Positions 35,101-47,164 of a DNA stretch of 64,000 bases are shown in pieces. The stretch spans positions 3,903,501 through 3,967,500 of the forward strand of contig CM062216.1 in NCBI GenBank assembly GCA_031216445.1. The letters are read 5' to 3'. The stretch is from Lateolabrax maculatus. Lineage: Eukaryota; Chordata; Actinopteri; Acropomatiformes; Lateolabracidae. A program made the translations under genes and the position numbers. The stretch's first letter is position 1. Every line of letters starts with the position of its first letter. A model generated the notes under the pieces. It saw nothing but the letters and a program-made list of their open reading frames with translations. It was not told where the DNA came from and did not search any database.

Positions 35101-36420
35101 AACTAAACACATTTAAAGCAGATGAAGGTGTCAGTTGAACAGTGTAGTCTCATACAGTCCCTGCTGTGGAAAACAACACATAAAAGATCAAGCACTGAAT
35201 CATTTATTTTATTTTATTTTTATGTCTGTTATATCTTACAGCTATTATTGTACAGTAGTGGTAGTGTTTGTTTTAACATAAAGGTCTTGCCTAGTGCAGC
35301 TTTAATATCTAATACCAATCAGTTGCAGTGCAGTTTTGGGGTGGCTAATGCCAGAATGAAATAGTTCCTTGTAGCAATGACAACATGTAACCATGGGATG
35401 GTGCTGTGGGACAACCGTAGCACCTGCGTGCAGCTGCACAGCCAGGACAGTTATGCAACAGGACATGCAGCTCCTCCCTGCAGGACGTGCAAAGACAAAC
35501 GTCCACAGTGAAAACTGACAAACCAATCAGATGAAGGCGCACCACAGCCTCTTCCCCACAGCAACTGCGCAGTAGTTTATTTATTCCCACATCAACACTC
35601 AGTCAGAGCATCACAAGAAGGGGAGGCAGCTTCTGATCAATGCAAATGCATCAGAAATACATCACAAGTGCAATTTATGTGCACACGCACGAGGAACAGG
35701 GAGTGTAACTCAAAATATAATCATGCTGTGTGTTTTTGCTGCTCATGCTGCTGATTGTGATGCAATATTGATAGACACATAATCATACACAATAGCACTG
35801 TGTGGCATCCCATCATTTGGGGAGGATGAAGCCTAGGTGGAGTTTCAGCGTCTTTCTGCCTACAATAGCTTTGATTTCAATTATTATTATTTTTAATCCC
35901 ATTACAGAGACTTTTAAAGGGGGCCTTTTTACCAGCCATGAGGAGTAGTATTCAGTGTGTACAGCAGTACGATAAAGTGTTATGTGGCTCTGAAGGAGCT
36001 TGGACAAGTCTAAGAGAAAAACCCTGATGGTGTCATGGTGTCAGACTCCAAGTGAACAGAAAGCCTGTTTTCCAGACTATGGATATGGTGCTTGAAATAT
36101 GTGAGCATTTAGTGGGCAGGGCTGGTGGAATGAAAGATATTGTCTAGTTGCATGATGGGAAATGCAGGATCCAGGTGTTTTTGGAACTTGACTCATAAAG
36201 GTCTGTCTGTTGCAGGCCCCCAAAGTTTATGAAAGTACAAAACCAAATTGCTGAAAATTTGCTTTAAGATAAGAAAATTAAAAAAAACTACTAAAAGTAC
36301 TATAGTTTTAAATGCCGTTTTTCATGTGGTAATGCGTTGAAGAACAAAGGGTCAACCCTCTTTGTGCAGTGGGATCTTTGCTGTCTAACTCTAACTCTTG
36401 AGCGTGATATTAATCTTGCT
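35101..36420. other. Intergenic region between csnk1d and slc16a3
   Basis: No coding exon is supported. Short ORFs lack family similarity. A segment near 35985-36030 (TGGCTCTGAAGGAGCTTGGA) resembles the repeat-like segment near 58745, so part of this stretch is repeat-derived. Confidence 0.4.
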
Positions 36421-36578
36421 AGAAAAAAAAAAAAATCCCGAAGAGATGAAAGAGCGTGCCATCATGTCCCGGTCTCCCCTACACTGTTAATAGAACAGAA
36501 GGCCGTAAATAGCAGAGCGGGCGGGCTCCTCATTGGTCCCTGCCGGGGTGCAGGCGTTAGGACCCAGCAGACTGAGGG

Positions 36579-36597
36579 CCCCCCCCCCCCCCCCCCC
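36579..36597 (+). repeat. C19 homopolymer at slc16a3 5' end
   Basis: Nineteen consecutive C immediately upstream of the predicted first noncoding exon region. Potential i-motif/G-quadruplex on opposite strands, and also a likely sequencing-length-error site. Confidence 0.9.
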
Positions 36598-36665
36598 GGT
36601 CTGCAGACGTGCGGGCTGCGGTGCTGAGGCTGAGGCAGGAGGAGGCGCGGCGGCATCACCACCGG
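36598..36665 (+). promoter_or_regulatory. slc16a3 noncoding first exon / promoter (predicted)
   Basis: GC-rich sequence ending CATCACCACCGG followed by GTAAGAG, a strong donor, 2.6 kb upstream of the coding start. No ORF is needed. It contains an ACGTG at 36607-36611, and further RCGTG cores lie at 36454, 36778 and 36893, which fits the known HIF-1 control of this gene in mammals. The exon start is unknown and the motif is short, so this is inference. Confidence 0.4.
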
Positions 36666-37369
36666 GTAAGAGACGCAACAGTTTGCATTTCTGCAGCTGA
36701 CATCGCCGCCACGGCCACGCATTCACATTAACAACCGCATTTTTCTCTCTCCCCCCGTGGACCCGTCCTGTCATACCGCGTGTCCTGTCGTTTCCTCGCA
36801 CGATGCGTCGCGTCGTGACAGAGTCGTGTCACAAGGTGCGCAGCGTCGTGCGGCCGCAGCGGGTTTGTACCGGCTCCTCATCGTGTTATGTGGCGTGACG
36901 TTAGTTTACAAGTCAGGATCGGCTGTTTCAGTCGTAAAACCTTTTATCTCGAAATGAATTCCCTCAACGTTCATTTCAACGCTCTCATTTTTTAACCATT
37001 TGAAGGAGCAATTTTAGTGGAGCAAAGTTGGAAACATGTTCGTGTGAAGCGCATGATGACACAAACTGGATTTAACCTTTAAAACGTGAACCTTAACCTT
37101 TAACTACTTTGTATTCTTGCCACTATAGACCTGGTGTATAGGCCAAGTGGCTTTAAACAGCTCAGTAACATTTCACAGCTTTTCTACTGAAGAAAATGCC
37201 AGTAAGCAAACAATACACCCCATTTTTTAACTAAGAAAAAATTAAAAAATCTTAAAAAATCGGAATATTATCACGTTCAGTTTCCTTCACACCACTTCAA
37301 CATCTGAACGTGTAAATACTTTGAATTGTATTTTGATGTTTTGAGAAGCTATTTTCACAGTAAACTTTT

Positions 37370-37700
37370 AAAGCTGCATTCATCAATGTTTTGGCCACTG
37401 TCATCAGCTGTGTCTGTGCTGTGTGCTGCTGAGCAGATAGTGTACTGTGGGTTTATCAGAGCTTCCTTGCTGGAAACAGCTGTCGGCTGGTATTGAGATC
37501 TCTGAGACTGAACCAAAACAGTAAAGCCACGGGCCAAAACAGTGAGCGAAAAGAAGCTAAAACCAGCGTAGAGCTGAGGGGAACTGCAGAGTTGGCGATA
37601 ATTGTCTGTGGGTTCTTGACTACAAGCAATACCTTTCACATTACACACAACCATTTAATCCAGTGTTAATATAAAACTATTGGTCAGAGCACCTTTAAAG
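37370..37700. repeat. Dispersed repeat related to the 44730 element
   Basis: Begins AAAGCTGCATTCATCAATGT, almost the same as TAAAGCTGCATTAATCAATG at 44732. The interior is diverged (CGGGCCAAAACAGTGAGCGA) and it ends near CAGAGCACCTTTAA. Confidence 0.5.
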
Positions 37701-38830
37701 ATGATGTCCTACAAACTAATCTATACAGTACATTCCCACCTTTCTGAAATTCTGCCTGATGTGTGCTTTTGTTTATCCTATAAATATCTGGAGGTCAGAG
37801 CTGACTTCATACAGCATGTAGTTACATAACATACAACAGTGTACGTATACATGTACGTATATATCGCATTAGACAGTACATTAGTACATGAGTCACAAAT
37901 GTTGATAATAGAAGAACTTGGCTTTAAGATCAGCAGCTATAAAAAGCTATATATTTTAACGACAGAGGAATCATTAATAATGCTGGAAATGTTCTGTTGA
38001 ATCTTCCAGTGGAACATGATGAAGGTGTAAGCAAAGCAGCATCAATCAGAGTAACTGCAAGACTTGAGCTGATACCCAAGGAGACTCAGAGGAGGTTTTT
38101 GAAAGCAGATATTACAGTCCAAACAATGACTTCAGGATATTTTTGAGCTGCCTATGACTGTGTAATAATGCAGTATATTTTGCTCCGGGGACTGACTGAA
38201 ATACACAGGCGCTGGTGCTTCATAGTTTTTTTTAGGCTGGTCACGTCACATTCCCGTCAGCACGAAGCCAGAATCATCATGTTACCCGGAAACGCTGGAT
38301 TGCTGGCTGCTTTGGTCTGAGCCCAGCCTGCATTTCTTCCTCACAACTGGCTCCTTCAGCTATTTAAGAGGTTGTAAATTAGCAGATGGAGCCACTGTCC
38401 ATTTCCTCTTCACTATCTTTACTGATTTGATTTGATTAAGATGTTAACAAATGTTACAAAAACATCCTGACCTTTGCATGATTTTGACTCACTACACACA
38501 TATATATACACACACATATACATACATAAATGAACCTGCAAGTGTTCATGGCTGAGCTGCTAATGTGTGGTCGTGGTGGTTTAAGTCACGTCTGGCTCAG
38601 ACCCAGTGGAACTATAAATCACAATAATGGTTCATTACAAATCACAATAGGATACAGTTGATCAGTTATTCAAACTTGCTGGCTACTGCTGGCTTGTAAA
38701 TACTGACTGACTAGATCTGCTCATTTTAGAAGACCCACACTGAAATATATTTTATCTTTTTCTGATGTTTACAAGACAGAAATACAAATGTTGCTCCCTA
38801 AACTGCTAACACGTTTCTTCTTTGTTTCAG

Positions 38831-38970
38831 TTCCTGTTGGGTACTGGTCCGATCACAGTGCTCCTGGAAATCTCCCTCCCCTGCTCAGCCAATCGGCATT
38901 GTTTGACGACAGGACTGCAGATAAACATCATGTGTGACTGAAGATTTCTGAGGGGTCAGAACCTGTGTGA
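38831..38970 (+). other. Possible second noncoding exon of slc16a3
   Basis: TTTCTTCTTTGTTTCAG at 38814-38830 is a strong acceptor. The following sequence has no long ORF and reaches possible donors near 38953 (GAGGGGTCAG). It may be a 5' UTR exon, but no transcript evidence is available. Confidence 0.3.
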
Positions 38971-39268
38971 GCCTCTCTGACCTGTTCTTAGATATGTTAT
39001 AATCTACACATAGGGGCTTAAAGGGCACAAAACAGCAAGGGCAGGGGGTGCGGCTTTATTTTAAAATGCTAATATTAGATAGTAATTTTAAATGCTACAC
39101 ATATTCACTAAATATGTTTAGTATGGGAGAAGTCTAATTCTTTATGTATTTGTGGTGCGCAACTGAATTGCGCGCTTAAAGAGAAACTCTATCCAACTGC
39201 TTCTTGTTATTTTCCTTTTCCCTCCAGCTTCTCTGTCTGCTTTCATTAAATCATAGCCCAGGAGCACC

Positions 39269-42200
39269 ATGGGAGGCGTGGCGGTGGAGGTGGGTGAAGG
39301 GGGGGTGAAGGCTCCAGATGGAGGGTGGGGCTGGGCGGTGCTGGCCGGCTGTTTTGTCATCACAGGCTTCTCTTACGCCTTCCCTAAAGCGGTCAGCGTG
39401 TTCTTCAAAGAGCTGATCAGGGAGTTTGGGGTGGGATACAGCGACACAGCCTGGATCTCCTCCATACTGCTGGCCATGCTCTACGGCACAGGTAGGCTGC
39501 TGCGTGGACAGTACATACAGCACAAACACATACAGCAGGTGGACCCAAGCAACAGATAATAACCAATACTACCTTCCACTGGCTGTATTCATTCTTTTTC
39601 CTAATTTAATTTCAACTATTTTAAGAAGCGCGAGGACTACCCAAAAAGCCAATCAAAATACTGTCTCAGCCAAAGATAAGACTTTATGAAATGTATGGAC
39701 ACAGTGAATCAGTTTTCCGGCTGCCAGTCTTCTCCGATAACTCTCGGCAAGAAAGCAAATAAGCAGATTTGACTAAATATTGAACTGTTCCTTTATGTTT
39801 GTTGTTTCGCTTGTGTGATCAAGTAGGTGTTTCAGAAAAACAAAAAGAACAGCAAACATTGTTTGAATTTGATCCAAATGATAAATAAACATTATATTAC
39901 AAAAATAACACTACTTATTCACTTTTTAGCTTTTTCCAGAACTTTCACCTGCCCCTCATTGTCTTCATCAGCAGAAGGAGTTTGCTCAGTTGTTGCAGAT
40001 TCAGAATGCAGAGTAGCAGAGCACACACAGCCTGACTGAGTGTTGTACTTTGTCCAGGTCCTCTGTGCAGTGTGCTGGTGAACCGCTTCGGCTGCCGTCC
40101 AGTGATGATGGTGGGCGGCCTCTTCGCCTCGCTGGGAATGATCCTGGCCTCCTTCTCCACCAGCATCATCCACATCTACCTCTCTACTGGAGTCATCACA
40201 GGTCTGACTGTCAGCTGAAAGTTTCCCACCTGTAACACTGTAACATCTGACCTTTCCTAACCAAGAGGAATCAACGCACCCTCAGCTACCTTAGGCTCAT
40301 GTCAGTCAAGCTGACATTATGTGTTATGTGACTCATTTATGAGGATACATTATTTTAAAGCTCTCTATATACCTATACCAAGTTTATTAGTATCCAGTGT
40401 ATTTGCCGAACCTTATATAAAAGTTCAGTTAGCCAAAAGGCAGCTCAGCAAGGAAACAGAAAGAGGGAGTTTTATACTAAAAAAACTGACTTACTTAGAC
40501 TGCTGATGCTTCATGTATTTTTGAATGATTTTGTCACCTGTAGGATCCACCCAGCTCACACGACTTTTTTAATAGATTCTTTTAAAAGGGGTTTATTAAT
40601 CCACCCTTTGAAAAAAAAAACGTGATAATGTTCAACTGCAAAATTGAATTTGGCTCTTTTATCATCCATATAGTTCATTTTTTAATCTGATTTGGATTTA
40701 GTGTTAGTCTTTAGACGAAAATGTATACTAATTTTAGTCTAGTTTTAGTCAACAAAAATTAAAGAAAATTTTAGTATTCATTATTTTTTTATCAGTTTTT
40801 TGCCCCTTTCTATGACGACCAGCTTCTCGCCTTGCCTTTTGTGTTTGGCCGTTCACAACAGCTACTAACACTTTTGCCTTTGGAGAATACATTGTATAAA
40901 CAAGTTCTTTTTTAGCATACCTGGTTCAGGGTTAGAGTTAAGACTGGTCCACAAATGCAAGGACAGTCCCTGTTCAAAAATATCATGCACATCATTCTGA
41001 AATAAATAAGGCCTGTATTTAAAGAGGAACTACTTCTTGTAGGCATATGATGTTAATACCATGATTTTCCAAGACTGTATGTGTTTGCGTGGATTTAAAA
41101 GTTTGGTTCAGATGAAATCTCTTGCCGTCCCTAACCGTGGTGAAATATTCTCCGAGGTCTATTACAAATGTTGACTTCTGTTTGCACCAAGATTTTTTTG
41201 TTTGCTGGTGTAAGATGGTTAAATGGATGTTTGAAAAAAATAAGTAAAAGAATATAAAAAGCCGTCTTTCCTTTGCTGCAGGTTTGGGGTTAGCCCTGAA
41301 CTTCCAACCATCTCTGATCATGCTCAACCGCTACTTCAGTGAGAAGCGTCCGCTGGCCAATGGGCTGTCAGCAGCAGGAAGCCCTGTGGCCCTGTGCTGC
41401 CTCTCGCCGCTGGGCCAGGTCCTCCAGGACCAGTACGGCTGGAGGGGGGGCTTCCTCATCTTGGGCGGCCTTCTGCTCAACTGTTGCGTGTGCGGGGCCC
41501 TCATGAAGCCTCTGGTCGCCCCCAAGAAGCTCAAGGCTAAGGACCTGGACAGTGAAGAAGGAACCGAGGGGCCAGAGAAGAAGAAACCCAAAGCCAAACT
41601 GCTCGACTTCTCTGTGTTCAGAAACTGTGGCTTTGTCATCTACACTGTGGCGGCGTCCATCATGGTGCTGGGGCTGTTTGTGCCTCCAGTGTTTGTCGTG
41701 AGCTATGCTAAGGAGCTGGGGAATGAGGACACCAAATCGGCGCTGCTGCTCACTATCCTGGGCTTCATTGACATTTTTGCACGGCCCACGTGCGGCGTGA
41801 TTGCCGGACTGAAATGGGTGCGGCCTCGTTGCGTCTACCTCTTCAGCTTTGCTATTATCTTCAATGGAATCACTGACCTGGTGGGCTCACAGGTAGGTGA
41901 ATGGCTTGCACGTTATGAGAAAGCTAAGTCAGCTGATATAAAACCTAAACATGCCTTGCTTGTCCTTCACAATGCATTTCATTCCCAGGCCAAGGACTAT
42001 CCATCGCTAGTGGTCTTCTGCATCTTCTTTGGCATCTCCTACGGGATGGTGGGAGCGCTGCAGTTTGAGGTTCTCATGGCCATAGTTGGTACTGAGAAGT
42101 TCCCCAGTGCAATTGGCCTGGTCCTGCTCATGGAGGCCATTGCTGTGCTCGTGGGTCCACCTGGTGCAGGTCAGTATTTTTATATATCTGACAGTAGTAC

Positions 42201-42783
42201 ATGCAATTGAGTCTTTTTGTCTCTGAGTCTTTGAGTAGTGCAGTCTGTGCAGCACCAAGGACAGAAGGCGTTCCTAAACGTGTATGTAAACTAACATTAT
42301 CTCTGTGTGGGTCTCCCATTTTATCCTCTCATCTGTTTCCCTGTTACTCCATCTTCTGTCTCAGGCCGGCTTCTTGACGCCACCAAGAACTACATGTACG
42401 TCTTCCTGCTGGCAGGAAGCGAGGTGATCCTGTCAGCCGTGGTTCTGGCTACTTGTAACTTTCTGTTCATCCAAAAGCAGCCCTCAACACCAGCAAACAA
42501 GCTCGAGAACATCACAGTGACGGATGACGCCAAGACAGAGGGGTGCAGCGAACTAGCGGAGATGATTGACGAAGAGGAGAAAGGAGCAAGAGAGAAGCAA
42601 GAGAAGGAGACAAAGAAAGAGGTGATAAAGGAGTTAAAGGAGGAGGAGGAGGAGACAGACAAAGAGAAAGTAGAGGCGGTCAGGCCAGAGAATGTAACAG
42701 TGGACTCACAGGAAGTGGAAAGATTCTTGAAAGAGCCCCAGCAAAACGGTGACATGGCCACCAGTCCTGAAACATGTCTGTGA
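39269..42783 (+). CDS. slc16a3: Monocarboxylate transporter 4 (SLC16A3/MCT4)
   Basis: A proton-coupled lactate/pyruvate transporter of the plasma membrane, usually the exporter of glycolytic cells and partnered with basigin in mammals. Five coding exons join in phase: 39269-39491, 40058-40201, 41282-41892, 41989-42169, 42365-42783, giving 525 residues (human 465). The 5' UTR acceptor is at 39221-39227. MCT signatures: APDGGWGW before helix 1, YFSEKRPLANGLSAAGSP in the helix 4-5 region, and IDIFARP with the charged Asp/Arg pair of helix 8 (about 286 and 290). A long hydrophilic loop with EEGTEGPEKKKPKAK separates the two six-helix halves. The cytosolic C-tail (about 423-525) is unusually long and rich in Glu/Lys. 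Position beside csnk1d matches SLC16A3 in other vertebrates and favours MCT4 over MCT1. The 96-base intron 3 has no stop in frame. Confidence 0.93.
39660..39797 (-). mobile_element. Partial MITE copy in slc16a3 intron
   Basis: Minus strand reads ATAAAGGAACAGTTCAATAT then GCTTATTTGCTTTCTTGCCG and GAGAGTTATCGGAGAAG, matching the family at 7883-7990. The other end could not be found, so it is probably truncated. Confidence 0.5.
40695..40800. repeat. TTTTAGTC-rich repeat remnant
   Basis: TTAGTGTTAGTCTTTAGACG, AATTTTAGTCTAGTTTTAGT and AAAATTTTAGTATTC recur in slc16a3 intron 2, resembling a degenerate dispersed fish repeat. Confidence 0.35.
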
Positions 42784-44729
42784 GCCGGGATGGAGGACGC
42801 TGGATGAGATTATACTTGCAGGCTAAAGTCATTCCTTTTTTTAAATAATCCAACAGCAGGATTAAGTGTACTTTGAAGTGTTCTAATGAGCACCCTATTG
42901 GATAGTTGTGCTTTCCTTTTCATTCAGTGTTCAGTCCAGGTATTCATGTCTGTCGTTTGCAGGGGGCTGATAGGTGTCACTGCCAAATGAAATAGTAAGA
43001 GTTATGTCAGCAATATGTTATCACTAGATGTGGTGGTTAATAGTAAACAATAGAATAATTCAGGTACAGCATTGCCTTGTGTATACAGTCAAAAGTTTTG
43101 ATGTAGCCACCAGCAAATAAAGGTTGACAAACAAATCCTATGAAAAGATCATAACTACAGATGGAAATCAGCTTATAGCTATATCTGGTGCAGTACATTT
43201 ATTGTGCATTGTCCCTGTTGAATAAACAATGAAAAATTAAATAAACCAACAATCACATCAAAAAGTGGCACAGATAGGCTCTTTCATGCTACTCCAGCAG
43301 AGTAAGAATAGTATTAAATACACGTGGATGGTGCAACATGGTTAATAAGCTGTGATAGTTTCCTCCGGCTCTCAGCACAGTGAAAAACGTTTTACTATTG
43401 GACAACAGCACAACTTTGTGTGTCAAAGTTCACCAGAATTGACCTTGTTGCAAAAGATTCACATGGATTTGTTTGCCCCGTGAGCATTCAGTTCATCATG
43501 GCAATTCTATTGAAATAAATTGATTTCCCTGCAAAATTTTGCTGTTTTAAATGCTGGTCTGACCGGGGCTTAACAAGCAATGTTTATGTAGCCAAAGGCT
43601 GATATACTGTAATGTGTTTTTATCCGCAGATGAAAATAGTCCTCAACAAATTCACTATTTACTCCTGTTTTAGTAATGTTTTTAAAAAGACTACAGTGCC
43701 CAGCTATTTAAGGAAATTATCTAAAAATTACACAATATATTTGTGAGGTAGTTTTAAAGATTCACATTTGCAGTAGGAACCAATGGGGCTGTAGCTGAGA
43801 GCCACAGACAATGTGAGGGAATCAGAAAGTATTGAGAGATGGACTAAGACATTGATTATTTTGGTCTTTTCATTGGATTTGTTGACCATAAAAAAATATA
43901 GAATCACGGCAGCCATATCTTTCCAAAACAAAAGGCTGCTTTTTTCTTATAGGTTATAAAGAGTCAGAACAGTTCAGTTGTGCAGGTAGGAACACATTTT
44001 ATTAATGCTTGAAATGGTTAGTGTTTGCTGTGAAAAAGCTTAAAAGGCTTGTAAACCGCTCACTGCAATTTGTTTCCATGTGGTCTGTAATGTCCCAGTT
44101 AAGGCAGGTTACATGTTTAAATGAGAAGTGGTTTCTGTCTTATCAGTATTAAATGGTTGCTAATGGTCGCTAAAAGAGTGTCAGTGTTGCAGTTGTTTGA
44201 AGATTGTTGCTGGTCTTGTGGTAGTTTTGTGATTCATCCTCAGATTATGAGCAGGGCCCAAATGCTCTCCACATCTTTGTTATGGTCTTCATAACTGTGT
44301 TCCATGAGACATTTTAAATATTTCACCGAAGCATGACTGAAGTGCTGTTGGTTGAAGGTAGATCCACACTTACGCTGTGGTTAACTGTTGGTATGTGGCT
44401 TATGTGAGTTGTCAATTTGCATTTGTCCCCAAAGACACGAATTTCACATTGTGGTGCAAGAGTTTCACAAGATAAAACATGGCTTACTGCTAGTTGGGCA
44501 AAAACAGACTTTGAGGAGATCACTAAATTGACTTTTTCCTCAAACTCATGTTTCTACACGCTTTGTATTGTCTGTACTGTTTGTGTATGTTTCAGTGAAA
44601 CAGAATGTTAAAGGAATTTTTTGTTAATAACAATTATTACTACAAGCAATTCATAATGTTTTGGTATTCTGTCCTGATATTGGGCTCCCTTTAACAAACT
44701 TACTTGGTGTTATTTAACATTGTGTAGGT
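42784..44729. other. slc16a3 3' UTR and downstream intergenic
   Basis: Candidate AATAAA signals lie at 43116-43121, 43221-43226 and 43240-43245, giving a 3' UTR of 330-470 bases. The rest is AT-rich with no supported exon. Confidence 0.5.
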
Positions 44730-45305
44730 TTAAAGCTGCATTAATCAATGTTTTTATGTTAAAAATGGATCAAATACTAATGTGTGATGTAAAAGAAATA
44801 GCTTGTTGTGACGAATCCACAGAAAATTATCACCAAATTCCCCTCCGCTTTGTAGTCTTTCAGCTCATTGTTTTGGTTTTATGGCCTTCACCTTACCTGT
44901 TTTGGTTTACTGTCACAGCTTTCATCGGCTGTGTTTGTGACATTATTTATTTATTTATTTATTTATGAAAAAGCTATTAAAACCTGCTGTACGCTACCGT
45001 TCCAGCACCAACCAGCAGACAGACACAGTCCCTCAGTAGCTGGTGATCCCAGTGGAAAATTAAGCAACTAAAGAAACTTGAGAGACAATATATTTCTCTC
45101 AGGAGTTGATGGGGAGCAAAACAGAGCTAAAAGAGAGGGGATATTTAGATGACATTCCTTGCTCAAACACAACTCCAAATGACTGCTAATGCGCTGCTCT
45201 ATGTCTGCTGGACTCACGATGTCAACTTTATAAGGTGATAATCTGTTGATGTTAATGTGTTCACTGCTGGTTCTGCTGCCCCCAAGCGGCCACAAACAAA
45301 ATTGC
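44730..45305 (+). repeat. Dispersed repeat (TAAAGCTGCATT ... CTGCTGCCCCC)
   Basis: Runs from TAAAGCTGCATTAATCAATG to TGCTGCCCCCAAGCGGCCAC, with a central (ATTT)n. Parts recur at 34800-35100 and 37370-37700. No coding capacity; it is probably a nonautonomous element. Confidence 0.55.
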
Positions 45306-46799
45306 TTTTTCAAGTGTAAGCATAGAGTTTACAGTTGCTAATCGTAGTGTATAGTTACAGGAATACTCCATACTGACACTGCAGCATACAACGTGTTCAC
45401 ATGTTTTATCTTGGTAAAAATGAGATGTAAACATCAAGTTTATCTCTCTAAGTTCAATACAGAGATAGCTTGAAAAGAATGGAGGAAACATCATGCACAT
45501 TATAACTGCCTTGCCGTTCCAATACATATAATTTTGGCCATGCACATGAACCTTTGCTATTTTCTCCTTACACTGCCCTCACAGAGCATTTAAAGTTCAA
45601 ATCTAAAGAGAAAACATCACTTTGCCCCTTAATTCAATAGACTTGTTGCCATTATAGTGCATAGCGAATGTATCTGTGTCAATCATACATTTTGCAGGGA
45701 AACAGCACATGATATAACACAACAGCTGGGTGGGCGATACATCTATCAGTATCCATGGCGATGGATGATTTCTACAGTGAGAAGAGTGAGTGGGCTTCAT
45801 GTGAAGTGTCACTCAGTTTTTGGAAAGGGCCACAATGTTCTTATTTTATTATTTAACACAGAACAATCTAATCAAAACGATGAAAATGATTATTTTTTTT
45901 TTTAACAATCCACCTGCAATAACTGCTAGATAAAACATTTGTTTTATTTTTTATAATGCTTCTAAATGACTGATTAAATGTTTTATTTGGTATTTTATTT
46001 TCATTTGTTATAGATTATTTTATTGTAATGTAAGACAGTGTATTTAGCTGAACATCATGCTCTCCGCTATCTTTATTATATTTTATATAAAAACATGACT
46101 CACTGTGATTCGAATGTACAGTATTTGCAACAGTGGTTGAGACGTGTCTGACAGTGACACAGGAAACGTCACATCTGAGCCTGATAACATATGTATACGC
46201 AAGCCATGCAGCTGCTTCAACAAAGACATTTTGGATTTATTTCCAATACGTTTAACTGTATTAACTGTTTCAGTGTTGACTGTTAAAATGGGGCCACACC
46301 CCAGTTAACTTCCTCACTCTTCTAACCAAAACTTAGTCCAACTAGTCCAAACTGACTGAACTGGACTTTCATTTGTTTTTCTGTTACAAAATTCTATATC
46401 CATTTTGTAAAAAAAACAAAAAAAAAAAAACAGATAAAAATCCAGGCTAACCGATGTTGTTATTGTCTTGAGTGTCAACATGTCTTCATAAATCAAGTCA
46501 CCACTATGTGTGTCTCTTGTGAGCAATATTAACTTGTTAGGACCTAGTTGGGTTAATTTGGCTCTAATAAATGTGTAACATGAGATCTGTAATAATACTA
46601 AAACAGTTGCTTATTCAGTCATCAAAGAAAGCTATTTTTCAGAGGATTGATTGAGCAGTTTGTCTCATTACTTTGAAAAGTACATCACAATACTATGTGA
46701 ACGGTGTGGCTGTCAAGCAAAGGATGATGGTGAATAAAGATATTAAACACTGCTGCACTCCTTTGTAAAAGATGGAATAATTTGTTGTTCATAAATAAG
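45306..46799. other. Intergenic region, no gene seen
   Basis: AT-rich sequence with A- and T-runs. No exon with family similarity was found. In human, CCDC57 and FASN occupy the interval between SLC16A3 and DUS1L, but no FASN-like frame is visible here. Confidence 0.45.
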
Positions 46800-47140
46800 C
46801 AATTATGACTAATGGTAGTGTAACTGGTGTAACTAGGTACATTTTCAAGTACTGTAAATAAGTAGCCAAGACCTAACTTGAGCATTACCATGTGATGCTA
46901 AAATTAAAGTGAATACAAAACATGAATACACTGTTAGAGATTAAACTGGCCAACAGGATGTTGAGTAGTTAAAAGCTCACATCAATCAGTTAAAACGCTG
47001 CTTACACATTAATATTAACAAGCCAATAATATAACATAACATACTGTAACACACACAGGGACCACTTGTCTGCATAACAAGTGCTTCTAATTTTGATACT
47101 TGAAGCACATTTTGCTGATAACATTATCTTGTAATGAAGT
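46800..47140 (+). repeat. Dispersed ACTTGAAG/AAGTACT-type repeat
   Basis: CATTTTCAAGTACTGTAAAT, then GATACTTGAAGCACATTTTG and CTGATAACATTATCTTGTAA. This is a degenerate copy of the family also seen at 16312 and 62040, immediately 5' of the LINE. Confidence 0.5.
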
Positions 47141-47164
47141 ATTTTGCATGTTTCTATTGCTACC

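Noticed and set aside
41284..42210. Single 308-codon ORF in slc16a3
   Set aside because: It runs through a genuine GT-AG intron (41893-41988) and past the exon 4 donor at 42170; the spliced model matches the MCT family and this ORF does not.
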